Positions 33,409 through 42,551 of a stretch of 64,000 nucleotides of DNA are shown here, piece after piece. Origin of the DNA: Roseiarcus sp963767245 (GTDB lineage Bacteria; Pseudomonadota; Alphaproteobacteria; Rhizobiales; Beijerinckiaceae); the NCBI GenBank assembly GCA_963767245.1, contig CAVYDG010000023.1, positions 253,064-317,063 of the forward strand, written 5' to 3'. The translations under genes and the position numbers were made by a program. The notes beneath the pieces are model-generated. The model saw nothing but the letters and a program-made list of their open reading frames with translations. It did no database searches and was not told the DNA's origin. The number at the start of each line of letters is the position of its first letter. Position 1 is the stretch's first letter.

Positions 33409-34568
33409 TAGTACCTCGTCACAGAGGTTTTGACTCTTTGATTTTGGTCTGATTTGAGCGTGGGCTTCGGGTAAGTGCGCCCCATTTTGGCGCGGGCTTT
33501 TTGGGTTGTGAACATCCAGTTGATGCGGGAGCATTCGGCGTTGCGTCGCTTCTCCCAAGCGGCGGTCTCGGCGACAAGCGGGGTGTAGCTTTCGATGCGC
33601 CGATCGAGACATTGACTGGCCAGGACGCCGATCTCGATCTCGACCATGTTCAGCCAGCTGGCGTGCTTGGGGACGTAGTGGAACTCCAGCCGGCGCAGCA
33701 CCCGTCGCGCTTCGTCGGCTGGGAAAGTCTGGTAGAGCGCGCCGGCGGAATGGGTCGACAGGTTGTCGAGCACCACGCGAATGCGCTGCGCCTCGGGATA
33801 ATGGACATCGGTGAGGTCGCGCATGCAGACGGCGAAGTCTTCCGCGGCGCGCCGTTCGGTGACCTTCACCTTGCGCCAGGGGCGGTTCACATCCAAGAAC
33901 ACGAACAGGTTCGCGGTTCCGTTGCGTTTATATTCGCAGTCGTAGCGCTCGATTTGCCCCGGCTTGGGCGGGATCGGCCGGCGGACCTCGCCGATGAGCT
34001 GGATCGGGCTCTCGTCGAAGCAGACCACCGGGCGCTCGGGATCGGGCGCTTCGGAATAAAGATCGAGCACGTCCTCCATACGGGCGACGTAGTCGGCGTC
34101 GACCTGCGGAATGCACCACATGTCCTTGCGCCATGGCTTGAGGTCATTTTCGGCCAAGCGCCGACGCACCGTCTCGCGCGACACACTCTCGTGCGCAGTC
34201 AGCCTGACCAGTTCACCCGACAGCAGCTCCAGCGTCCAGCGAGCGCGGCCCGCGGGTGGACTCGAACAGGCCGTTGCCACCAGCAGGGCTTCCTCCTTGC
34301 CCGAGAGCTTGCGGTTTGCTCCGGGGCGCGGCTCTTCGCTGAGCGCCGCCTCCAGGTTGCCGAGGACGAAGCGGCGCTTAGTCCGATAGACGGTCGAGCT
34401 GCCCGCGCCGACATTGGTCGCGATCGCCTCGTCGCTGGCGCCGCCATCCGCCGCCAACAATATCTGCGCCCGCTTGAGCCTGCGTGCCGCATGCTTGCCG
34501 CCGCTCAGAAGCTCCGTCAGTTCGGTGCGTTCGGTTTGGCTGAGTTCGACCCGATAGCGTACATTCAT
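33408..34568 (-). CDS. IS630-family transposase, copy 2
   Basis: 386 aa, the same protein as copy 1 with no difference seen in the translated sequence. The stop TAG again uses the shared target TA, with G from the first base of the element end. Both copies therefore appear able to make active transposase. Confidence 0.92.
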   Translation of the reverse strand: MNVRYRVELSQTERTELTELLSGGKHAARRLKRAQILLAADGGASDEAIATNVGAGSSTVYRTKRRFVLGNLEAALSEEPRPGANRKLSGKEEALLVATACSSPPAGRARWTLELLSGELVRLTAHESVSRETVRRRLAENDLKPWRKDMWCIPQVDADYVARMEDVLDLYSEAPDPERPVVCFDESPIQLIGEVRRPIPPKPGQIERYDCEYKRNGTANLFVFLDVNRPWRKVKVTERRAAEDFAVCMRDLTDVHYPEAQRIRVVLDNLSTHSAGALYQTFPADEARRVLRRLEFHYVPKHASWLNMVEIEIGVLASQCLDRRIESYTPLVAETAAWEKRRNAECSRINWMFTTQKARAKMGRTYPKPTLKSDQNQRVKTSVTRY

Positions 34569-34907
34569 CCGTGCCTCCTCGTGTTGAGGCACGCACGAAC
34601 AGCTGAATCGGATGGCCGGAGTGAGTCGCCCTGCAAAAACCTTCACACCCAGGCAGGGCCAATATCTGGCGTTTATCCACCTCTACACGCGCCTGCACCG
34701 CCGGCCGCCGGCCGAAACTGAGATGCAGGACTATTTTCGCGTCAGCCCGCCTTCCGTGCACCAGATGGTACTACGCTCGAACAAGCTGGCTTCATTAGGC
34801 GGCAGCCAAGAACCGCCCGCAGCATCGAACTGCTCGTTGATCCGACACAGCTGCCAGAGTTACTTTGACCCCCGATTCAACCGGTCAAGATCACTGTGCC
34901 GAGGTAC
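33411..34907 (-). mobile_element. IS630-family element, copy 2
   Basis: A 1497-bp unit with the same ends as copy 1, bounded by TA at 33409-33410 and 34908-34909. By eye it differs from copy 1 at two places: T to C at 34649 and loss of a G next to 34772. The two copies are direct repeats sharing one TA, as expected when one copy inserts next to the other's target TA or when a tandem dimer moves. Confidence 0.9.
34612..34868 (+). pseudogene. LexA-like winged-helix passenger, copy 2, frameshifted
   Basis: Same gene as the passenger in copy 1, but with Leu13 changed to Pro (T to C at 34649) and one base missing next to 34772. The frame is lost right after the recognition-helix segment HQMVL. 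The C-terminal wing is replaced by unrelated residues. If the protein is a repressor, only copy 1 supplies it. Confidence 0.7.
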
Positions 34908-34956
34908 TAGTGTGCCGCGCTGGATTCCGCGGTTGACGCCATGGCGAGCCCCGTAA

Positions 34957-35414
34957 CGCGAGCATCATGACGACGGGCACTGCCTTCGCTAAGGTCCAAG
35001 CGCGCCTCTCCTCCCTGATCGGGTGCAGCAGCTGCGCGGCGCAGGGGTCGCGGCCACAAAAAATAATTTGAGGGGGTGGCAGCTTCAGCAGGCTGGCGTG
35101 GGCGTCGGGTGCGGGCCTGGGCCGCTGAGGAACGCCGGCATCGGTTCGCCGGGGTGTGGACATACGATCCGGAAAAACTCCCGCCCGCGCCGAAGAGGTG
35201 ATCGAATAGGACGCTATTTGCTGCACTGCATTAGTCGGCAATCGCCCTTCGCGTCGCTTCGCCGCGCTGCGGAATTTAGTCGCTATCGGGGCATAGCGGA
35301 CTCTAGCAAGTCGACTCCCCAGCAGGTTTATGGGTTCGCGGCCTAGTGCACATCATCTCCGGAACCTGCCCTAGTGTCCATACAGGTTGGGGGACGCGGG
35401 CGGGATGGCCGCCC
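34957..35414. other. No gene seen
   Basis: 458 bp after the interrupted methyltransferase gene. Frames on both strands are short and not protein-like. Nothing else is recognisable. Confidence 0.4.
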
Positions 35415-35741
35415 TCAGCGCGAACCGAAGCGGCGGCGAGGCGTCGCGTCGATGTCGATGAGGTTCAGCTCCGAGACAAGGCTCGTTGGGGGGTCGGGTG
35501 CCGGCGAGATTGAGGGGAGGCTTTGACGAAGGCTTAGTCGCCTTTGCGCCTCGGCAAAGCTCGCGTCTATCTCGTGGGTCACCAGCCCATAAAGCACTTT
35601 ATGCCTGCGAGAGCGCATTTGCGCGGCAAGCTCAGCCAAGTACGCGGCTTCGTCGTGCGCGCGAAGACCAAATCGCGTGATCAGGTCTGTCGCAACTGCC
35701 GCGACCTCACCCCTTCGCGGATCAAAGAACGGCAGTCGCAT
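35415..35741 (-). CDS. Small hypothetical protein
   Basis: A 108-aa product with a believable helical N-terminal domain (FFDPRRGEVAAVATDLITRF, EAAYLAELAAQMRSRRHKVL, LVTHEIDASFAEAQRRL) and a Pro/Ser-rich tail. No family is recognised. It lies in a decayed region and may be a leftover, but the first 75 residues look under selection. Confidence 0.45.
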   Translation of the reverse strand: MRLPFFDPRRGEVAAVATDLITRFGLRAHDEAAYLAELAAQMRSRRHKVLYGLVTHEIDASFAEAQRRLSLRQSLPSISPAPDPPTSLVSELNLIDIDATPRRRFGSR

Positions 35742-36755
35742 CGAGAAACCCTCGAGTTGCCGACTACAACGCCTGAGCAGGCGAGTAGTTGCTCAAATCA
35801 ACAAAAGGCGCGGCCCTGAGTTAAGCGCAAGCTCAGCCGGCACAGGTCTTAGTCACCGCTTTGTTTCAAGGCGAAGGCCAAGCTCGGCGAAGAGATGGCG
35901 AAGGGTTGACAAGCCCCGCGCCGGCGCATGTCGACGCGGGGCGAATTGCGCGCTCGGGGTCACAAGCCGAAGCGCGACTTCGCGAATCATGCGGCCAAGG
36001 CGACGTCGTGCCAATGGGTATAAATGCGGAGGCGAAGCGGGCCGCCAAGGGCTGGGGGGCAAAAACCTGGCGGCCCTGACCACGGAGGAGATCAGCCTCG
36101 TCGTGGCTGATCCAGCGATATCCTGCGATCGCCGGAAAAAAATGGCCCCGCGACTTTCGCCAGGGGGGCCCAAGGTTGACCTCGACGAGGCATGCGCTCC
36201 CGATCGAGGTTGCCGCGTTGGTTCGCTTCGGTGTCGGGCCGACAAACCTAACGCCAGCCCTCGATCACGGCCGGGCCCTGCGTCGCTTGCGCGCAAGTTC
36301 GATCGTGGCGTCCAAGACGTGTCGGAAGTCGCCAGTGCACATTCGCGCCCTGAACAGCGCGTGAACAACGTCAACTTCGTTATTGAGGTCGACGGCGTTG
36401 GGTATTTCGGCGGCGACGATCCGCACGCGCGCCCAGCGCTTGCCTGCGCCATTCGCGTGCGGTGTGTGGGGTCCGGCTAGGCCCCGGCTGCAGAACCCGC
36501 AGCTGAAGCCTAAGAAGCGAGAGCGGACTGGGATTGCCCTCATCGCCGGCCGGGTGTTTTCAAAAAATGGCGGAACAGCAAGCGGACTTTCACCGCCTCG
36601 CCTGCAGACGAGGCCGGAATTGAGGTGGGCGTCGGCAATTTGCGCGGCGAAATTCTGTCGCTCTTTGCGCCTCCGGGCGCCGTAGCGATTGAAGCGAATC
36701 CGATTTACAAAAGCGGGGGGCGCCCGGGCCTGCTGCTCCTCCCTCGCCGGTCGCC
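35742..36755. other. Decayed region without a confident gene
   Basis: About 1 kb. Short protein-like snippets appear in several frames, for example NLAALTTEEISLVVADP on the plus strand near 36060, EIPNAVDLNNEVDVVHALFR on the minus strand near 36380, and VGVGNLRGEILSLFAPPGAV on the plus strand near 36640. None forms an intact frame with a start. The segment looks like several broken genes. Confidence 0.45.
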
Positions 36756-37040
36756 GCGGACTGGCCGAGCTACAACAAAACGCTAACCTCCGAGCGCTTC
36801 TCCGACCTCAGCCAGATCAACACGAAGAACGTCCCCAGGCTCAAGGTCTCATGTACCTACGACACATGGCGACTGACGAGCATGGAGACGGGCCTGATCA
36901 TGGTGGAGGGCGCGCTTATCGGTACGACCGAATTCGATATCTTTTCGATCGACCCTTCGACCTGCGCCGAGAACTGGCGCACGCATGAGGAGTATCCGGC
37001 CTACATTCTGCCGACCACCAATCGGGACGGCGGCCGTGCC
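36756..37040 (+). pseudogene. PQQ-dependent alcohol dehydrogenase, N-terminal relic
   Basis: One frame reads ADWPSYNKTLTSERFSDLSQ, INTKNVPRLKVSCTYDTW, METGLIMVEGALIGTTEFDI and IDPSTCAENWRTHEEYP. This is the start of the eight-bladed propeller of quinoprotein alcohol dehydrogenases. There is no start codon or signal peptide in frame (a TGA precedes at 36690), and the match stops after about 95 codons. Only about one sixth of a usual 600-aa enzyme remains. It shows the lineage once had this periplasmic alcohol oxidation gene here. Confidence 0.75.
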
Positions 37041-37264
37041 GAAATATCGGCCATTCCCGATGGTGCGGCGAATGCGGTAAGTTCACCCCTCCGGTCGAAC
37101 CGGAGCGGAGCGTTTCGGCGAAGGGTCTGAGCGCTGATCGGCCTGATAAGCGAACCGGCGAGGGTAGGCCCGCCGAACCTTTCACACTACACCTTCGCCC
37201 GCGTCGGCGAGTGGTCGGCTCCGGGGCCGCACGCCAACGGCCCCGTGCCCGATATCTTAGCTGA

Positions 37265-38902
37265 TCAATAGTCCATACCGCCCATGCCGCCGCCGCCCGG
37301 CATGGCAGGAGCCTCCTTCTTCTTCGGCGTCTCGGCGACCATAGCCTCGGTCGTGATCATGAGGCCGGCGATCGAGGCCGCGTCCTGCAGCGCGACCCGT
37401 ACAACCTTTGCCGGGTCGACAATGCCAGCGCTCAGCATGTCGACATATTGCTCGGTCTGGGCGTCGAAGCCATAGGACTGCGACTTGTTCTCAAGCACCT
37501 TGCCGACAACAATCGAACCCTCCACGCCCGAATTCTCGGCGATCTGGCGGATCGGCGATTTAAGCGCCCTGAGCACGATGTTGATGCCGGCCTGAATATC
37601 GGCATTGGCGTCGCTGAGCTTGCCGATCGCCGCCTTGGCGCGCAGCAACGCGACCCCTCCGCCCGAAACGATCCCTTCTTCAACCGCCGCCTTGGTTGCG
37701 TGCATGGCGTCGTCGACGCGGTCCTTCTTTTCCTTGACCTCAACCTCGGTCGAACCGCCGACCCGGATCACCGCCACTCCGCCGGCCAATTTGGCCAGCC
37801 GCTCCTGTAGCTTCTCCTTGTCATAGTCGGAGGTCGTCTCCTCAATCTGCGCCTTGATCTGGGAAATGCGGCCCTCGATGTCCTTCTTCGACCCGGCGCC
37901 GTCGATGATCGTGGTGTTCTCCTTCTCGATCCGCACCCGCTTGGCGCGGCCGAGCATCTGTAGGGTCACGTTCTCAAGCTTGATGCCGAGGTCCTCGGCG
38001 ATCATCGTGCCGGCGGTGAGGACCGCAATGTCCTCAAGCATCGCCTTGCGGCGATCGCCAAAGCCCGGCGCCTTCACGGCGGCAACCTTGAGGCCGCCAC
38101 GCAGCTTATTGACGACCAGCGTCGCCAGGGCCTCGCCCTCGATGTCCTCGGCGACAATGACCAATGGTTTGCCAGACTGGACAACGGCCTCAAGGATCGG
38201 GAGCATGGGCTGAAGCGAAGACAGCTTCTTCTCATGGATGAGGATATAGGCGTCCTCGAGCTCGGCCAGCATCTTCTCGGCGTTGGTGACGAAATAGGGC
38301 GAGAGATAGCCGCGGTCGAACTGCATGCCCTCGACGACGTCGAGCTCAGTCTCCGCGGTCTTCGCCTCCTCGACGGTAATCACGCCCTCATTGCCGACCT
38401 TCTTCATCGCGTCGGAGATCATCTTGCCGATCGCCTTGTCGCCGTTGGCAGCGATGGTGCCGATCTGGGCGATCTCGTCGGAGGACTGCACCTTCTTGGC
38501 GCGGCGTTCGATGTCTTTGACGACCGCCGTTGTCGCGATATCGATGCCGCGCTTCAAGTCCATCGGATTCATGCCGGCGGCGACCAGCTTGAGGCCTTCC
38601 TTCATGATCGAGGCGGCCAGCACTGTCGCGGTGGTGGTGCCGTCGCCGGCAAGGTCGTTGGTTTTCGAAGCCACCTCCCGCACCATCTGGGCGCCCATGT
38701 TCTCGAACTTGTCTTCGAGCTCGATCTCCTTGGCGACGGTGACTTCGTCCTTGGTGATCCGGGGCGCGCCATATGATTTGTCGAGGATGACGTTGCGGCC
38801 TTTCGGGCCCAGCGTCACTTTTACGGCGTTGTTGAGGATATCGACGCCGCGCAGCAAGCGGTCGCGGGCGTCGGAGGAGAAGCGTACGTCTTTCGCGGGC
38901 AT
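37265..38902 (-). CDS. groEL: Chaperonin GroEL
   Basis: A full-length 545-aa 60-kDa chaperonin. Conserved segments include KDVRFSSDARDRLLRGVDIL, VTLGPKGRNVILDKSYGAPR, the nucleotide-binding NDLAGDGTTTATVLA with its catalytic-type Asp, FDRGYLSPYFVTN, and the C-terminal GGGMGGMDY tail. It folds proteins in a cytoplasmic ring complex capped by GroES. It lies 46 bp behind groES in one operon headed by a CIRCE site. Alphaproteobacteria often have several groESL copies, and this one neighbours mobile DNA, so it may not be the housekeeping copy. Confidence 0.98.
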   Translation of the reverse strand: MPAKDVRFSSDARDRLLRGVDILNNAVKVTLGPKGRNVILDKSYGAPRITKDEVTVAKEIELEDKFENMGAQMVREVASKTNDLAGDGTTTATVLAASIMKEGLKLVAAGMNPMDLKRGIDIATTAVVKDIERRAKKVQSSDEIAQIGTIAANGDKAIGKMISDAMKKVGNEGVITVEEAKTAETELDVVEGMQFDRGYLSPYFVTNAEKMLAELEDAYILIHEKKLSSLQPMLPILEAVVQSGKPLVIVAEDIEGEALATLVVNKLRGGLKVAAVKAPGFGDRRKAMLEDIAVLTAGTMIAEDLGIKLENVTLQMLGRAKRVRIEKENTTIIDGAGSKKDIEGRISQIKAQIEETTSDYDKEKLQERLAKLAGGVAVIRVGGSTEVEVKEKKDRVDDAMHATKAAVEEGIVSGGGVALLRAKAAIGKLSDANADIQAGINIVLRALKSPIRQIAENSGVEGSIVVGKVLENKSQSYGFDAQTEQYVDMLSAGIVDPAKVVRVALQDAASIAGLMITTEAMVAETPKKKEAPAMPGGGGMGGMDY

Positions 38903-38948
38903 GGTTTCACTCCCTGGTTTGACCCTGGTTTGAGATGAAGGACGGGCG

Positions 38949-39266
38949 TCAGGCCGCCTTTTTCTTCGTCGCGCTTGCGCCCTCGATGACGCCCATGACG
39001 TCGGACTCTTTCATGATCAGAAGATCCTCCCCATCAATCTTGACCTCGGTGCCGGACCATTTGCCGAACAGCACCCGGTCACCGGCCTTGAGATCAAGCG
39101 GAACGAGCTTGCCGCTCTCGTCCCGGGCGCCGGGCCCCGCGGCGATGACCTCGCCCTCTTGCGGCTTTTCCTTAGCCGTATCGGGAATGATGATGCCCCC
39201 CTTCGTCTTTTCCTCTCCTTCAATGCGGCGGATGACGACACGGTCGTGCAATGGACGGAATTTCAT
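38949..39266 (-). CDS. groES: Co-chaperonin GroES
   Basis: A 105-aa GroES. The start is MKFRPLHDRVVIRRI, then the mobile loop region EEKTKGGIIIPDTAKEKPQE, then PLDLKAGDRVLFGKWSGTEV and DLLIMKESDVMGVI. The short Lys-rich end ATKKKAA is slightly longer than usual. It caps the GroEL ring. It is the first gene of the operon, 84 bp downstream of the CIRCE element. Confidence 0.97.
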   Translation of the reverse strand: MKFRPLHDRVVIRRIEGEEKTKGGIIIPDTAKEKPQEGEVIAAGPGARDESGKLVPLDLKAGDRVLFGKWSGTEVKIDGEDLLIMKESDVMGVIEGASATKKKAA

Positions 39267-39350
39267 GAGTTTCGCTCCCGGTTTGACCTGCCGCTTCGGG
39301 CGACGCGTCTCGGCGCCCGACGCGGTCTCAAGCGGGGTAGATAGCCGTTG

Positions 39351-39377
39351 CTAGCACTTGTTACAAGAGAGTGCCAG
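39351..39377 (-). promoter_or_regulatory. CIRCE element (HrcA operator) of groESL
   Basis: ctagcactt, a 9-nt spacer and gagtgccag form the 9-N9-9 inverted repeat of CIRCE (consensus TTAGCACTC-N9-GAGTGCTAA) with two mismatches between the arms. It lies 85 bp before the groES start on the same strand. HrcA binding here would repress groESL until heat shock. hrcA itself is not in the window. Confidence 0.85.
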
Positions 39378-39891
39378 CATCCAGCCAAACGCTCTCGGTC
39401 TACGCCCGCTGCAGGGGGCAGGCGAAGCGGTCACCACCACGGCTTCGAGTTGAACGCAGCACCATCGGACCAAGTTGGTCGCCATGTATATTCCAACTCG
39501 GCAAATTTGACGACGCGGGCGCCCGCACCCAGTCGGGTGCGCCAAAGATAGGCATTCGAGAGATCCGCCGCTAACATGTCTGCTGTTGCAAGCGACGCGC
39601 CTTGAAGCTGTGCGCCGACGAGCGACGCGCCCTGAAGCCGCGCCTGCTCAAGTGACGCTCCGAGCAGCTTTGCGCCCGCGAGCGACGCGCCTTGAAGCTG
39701 CGCGCCGACGAGCGACGCGCCCTGAAGCTGCGCGCCGACGAGCCACGCGCCCTGAAGCTCGGCTGAATCAAGCAACGCGCCCTGGAGTTCAGCCTGACCG
39801 AGCGACGTACCCTGGAGATGCGCGCCCTTAAGGGATGCGCCCTGGAAATGTGCGCATCCCGGTAAGCCATCCGCCAGCGTGATGTTGCAGC

Positions 39892-40948
39892 CTAAGCAGA
39901 GATTTTTTGAATGACCAACGGATTGACAGTTCGCTCCCGGTTCAGGGCAGCCACGGCTGCGTGGATTGCGCGGTCGAGGACGTCGGCATCAGCGAAGGTC
40001 TGATGGGCCAGATGGCGCGCCTTGAGATCGTGCCAGACAACCTCGATGTCGTTGAGTTCGGGTGCGTATTTTGGCAGCCACTCGACGGTGAGCCAGTGTT
40101 TGCGCGCCTCGATGGCTTTAAGAGTGAGCTTGCTGACATGGATCGGCCCGTTGTCCTCGACCAGTACGACGGTTTTATTGCCCGTCCTGGTTGAGGACCG
40201 AACAGGTGGTCGAGTTGCTCGAGGTGAGCGATGAAGTCGCGGCTGCGCTTGGTCTGGCTCGTATGCACAATCAACTGGCGCGTGACATGATCGAGTGAGC
40301 CGATTATCGCCACTTTCTTGGCCTGACCCGGCGCCGGCGCCCGCAGGTCCGCACCGCGCAAGGCCCACGCCCGCGCCAGATAAGGGTGCGTCAGGGCCTC
40401 GCTCTCGTCGCCGTAGAGGAGGATGATGTCGCCGGCTTCGGCCTGAGCCTTGCGCAGTTGAAGGCGCAGTCCCACGCGTTCGATCTCGGCGGCAATCTGG
40501 CGGCCTTTCAGCGTGTGCCGGGGCCGCCGCCAACGGAAGTTTTTTTTCGCAACGCCTTGGACAACTGCGACTTGCCGATCTTGACGCCCTCGCGCGCCTC
40601 GATCTCGGCCATGAGGCGCGGGATCGTCCAGTTGGGCCGGTCGGCGACGGGAGCTTCGAGCAGAGGCGCGACGACACGCAGCGCGGCTTCGGTCTTTACC
40701 GGTGGCGGGCCGAGCGCCACGGTCGCCTTCAACGCCTCGACACCGCCGCGCGCGAACTCGCTGCGCCAAAGACGCACCGTGTCTTCGCGCACGCTGAAGG
40801 CTTCCGCAATGCGCGGGCTGGTCCATCCCGACAACGTCAGCAATATCGCCCGCGCCCGATCAGCCTCGCCCCGATCGCGTGAATGGGCTAACGTCAGCAG
40901 TGCGTTGCGCTGTTGGTCACCCGCCGTCACCCGAGATTTGCCCGCCAC
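39892..40948 (-). pseudogene. IS630-like transposase with two frame changes
   Basis: Frame A (from 40948) has SGWTSPRIAEAFSVREDTVR and ends its useful part at QLSKALRKK. Frame B gives KNFRWRRPRHTLKGRQIAAE, DIILLYGDESEALTHPYLAR and VAIIGSLDHVTRQLIVHTSQ. Frame C gives TVVLVEDNGPIHVSKLTLKA and LPKYAPELNDIEVVWHDLKA to the end. The first change is -1 at a run of eight A (complement of 40540-40547), a site on which IS630-family elements can slip. The second, near 40190, is at no slippery site and is probably an inactivating one-base loss. Confidence 0.75.
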
Positions 40949-41021
40949 GCCCCGCCTCCGCGAATCAACGCGAAGATCGAATCACACCTGCGATTCGTTG
41001 GTCAAGCTGAGGGAGTCTGCT
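39895..41021 (-). mobile_element. IS630-like element, second type
   Basis: A 1127-bp insertion between TA duplicates at 39893-39894 and 41022-41023. The ends begin agcagagatt and, on the other strand, agcagactcc. It is unrelated at the sequence level to the tandem IS630 copies at 31.9-34.9 kb. Its position inside a single host frame makes the borders exact. Confidence 0.82.
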
Positions 41022-42173
41022 TAGCTGTGCGCCGAAAAGGTTAGCACCATCGAGCGACGCGCCCTCCAAATGCGCGCTGGCGAAATCGACTTTTGGCAGG
41101 TTGGCCCGCGCGAAGATTGCGCCTCTCAGTTCACGGCCCCGGGCGTGAAAGGCTGAGTTACGCTTTAACTTCTCGGGATCATCAATCTTTAGGTTCTCAT
41201 AGATGTCGAAGCCGACGAGAACGAGGGTGTTGGAGAATGGGAGCCGACGACGGCCAGTCGCCGGGTCAATCTCGGATTGAAAAATCAGCCGGGTCATCCA
41301 CTGGCTAGGCAAATCATCCTGCCACTCTCCCGGAAACGTTGCGACCAGCCAAGAGAACATCAAGGCCGCGCAGCCCAAAGCCAGGCCAATCGCTCCCAGC
41401 GGCCAAGCCGAAAGTGACCCGACCTCAGGGTCGCGGCCAGACAGAACTCGGCCCCATAACCACCATATGAGAGCAAGATCAGCGAGGAGCGCGAAGCGCT
41501 GCGTCCAGGTGACGAAGCCGTTGTGATAGGGCAGAAACTGGATCTGCATCATGAGCAGCAGCAGCACCGGCCCCACGACCAGCGTCGTCCAGCCGATTGC
41601 CCGCAGCGCAAAGGCGAACGGGCCGCGGCGCGCCTCCGGCGCGCCGGCGAGGAACTGGACGAAAATGTTGCTCGGCAATTGACGGCGCAGCCCGTCGCGG
41701 ATGTCTTTGGTCCTCTCGTCCGGAAGGCCCGTCTCTTTGCCGAACTGCTTGCGCAGCTCCTCGTGAAAGCGCTTCGCCTTGTCGGTCAGCATGACGAGAT
41801 GCACGAGCACATAGGCGTGGACGATGAGGAACAGGATCGGCGCCAGGAAGAAGAAGGCGATGAGCGGCAGTTCGACCCCGAGGAACGGCAGCTTGACAGG
41901 GTTTTCGAGAAAGAGGTCAGCGTGCGTTACCGCCCCCGCCGCGACCGCGAGATAGAAGAGGACGAAGAGATAGGAGAACCATAGTGCGCCGCTGACCGAG
42001 GCCGCGTCGTCCACTGCCTTTTTGATCGCCTCAAGGTCGTCCGCCTTTTTTGCGATTTCCGGCAGCGATTTCGATGCCGCGGGTGCAGGCCAATCGACGT
42101 CGCCATCGTCGGGCGGGGAACGCCCGTCTTGCGGCGCGGGTTTTTGCACCATCCCGGCCAAGCGCCCCTCCAT

Positions 42174-42551
42174 CGATAACAGCGCGGTCGCCTACGGCTA
42201 ACACCGTCTTTGTCGCACAGATTGCGACAGCTTCAAACGCGGCTTGCACGGCACGCCGAAGGCGTCTCAGCAGTCATGTCGATAGCGAATTATGACACGG
42301 GCGGGCTTGGCGTTCCCCCTGATCGCTGAGCTGGCATCGGTGATTAGGTGCCGGATGAGGTCCAAAGGAACCCGGAGGATGCCTTCCCAAAACGCAGCAG
42401 GTTCTTTGGTGCCCCACCCGTCTGTTTGTCGGAGATCCCTAGCATTGGGTGTTGAATAATACGGTGTGTCGGGAGATCGAAATTTCGTCTTCGTCTCCTA
42501 TTTGGGCTGAACTCGCGGCTTTCCGCATGTCCGGATTTGCGGTCGCGCCCA
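42174..42551. other. No gene seen
   Basis: About 380 bp between the pentapeptide-repeat gene start and the end of the ArdC-like gene. It should hold the promoter of the former. No other structure was recognised. Confidence 0.4.

Larger units (their letters stand above)
31454..34956 (+). pseudogene. Isoprenylcysteine methyltransferase-like membrane protein, split by two IS630 copies
   Basis: The ATG at 31454 has a strong ribosome site (AAGGAGGTG). The first 152 codons (to 31909) give several membrane spans and the ICMT/PEMT-type signature GLYRYVRNPIYIAVVAVIFG and FEEPTLKQ-like EEPTLKQTFGTEYESFRT. The last 15 codons lie at 34909-34956 (SVPRWIPRLTPWRAP). Removing both IS copies and one TA restores a single 167-aa frame. 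Such proteins methylate or otherwise modify lipid or thiol substrates in the membrane, with roles mostly unproven. The insertion looks recent, as the two gene halves are intact. Confidence 0.85.
39431..42173 (-). pseudogene. Membrane-anchored pentapeptide-repeat protein split by an IS630-like element
   Basis: Codons 1-384 (42173-41022) encode a Pro-rich cytoplasmic start, about five membrane spans (SYLFVLFYLAVAAGAVTHAD, LIAFFFLAPILFLIVHAYVL, WTTLVVGPVLLLLMMQIQFL and others) and the beginning of pentapeptide repeats (RGAIFARANLPKVDFASAHL). The remainder (39893-39431) has about twenty more repeats of the A(D/N/S)LxG type, such as LQGASLVGAQLQGASLAGAK, and an ending YTWRPTWSDGAAFNSKPWW. Removing the element and one TA rejoins them at AQL-GCN. 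The intact protein would have about 537 aa. The family is widespread but its role is unclear. It is transcribed towards the groES promoter region. Confidence 0.8.

Noticed and set aside
33409..33410. Tandem IS630 copies as a pure assembly duplication
   Set aside because: The copies differ at two bases and the outer flanks join the two halves of one gene, so a real tandem is more likely, though long reads should confirm it.
32001..34721. Two identical 406-codon plus-strand frames over the IS630 transposases
   Set aside because: Antisense shadows of the transposase. They repeat only because the element is duplicated.
36265..36543. 92-codon minus-strand frame in the decayed region
   Set aside because: About 50 residues look protein-like, but the start is in improbable sequence and no family is recognised.
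39571..39870. Tandem DNA repeats at the pentapeptide region taken as a CRISPR or minisatellite
   Set aside because: The 15- and 30-bp periodicity is explained by the A(D/N)LxG coding repeats, without spacers.
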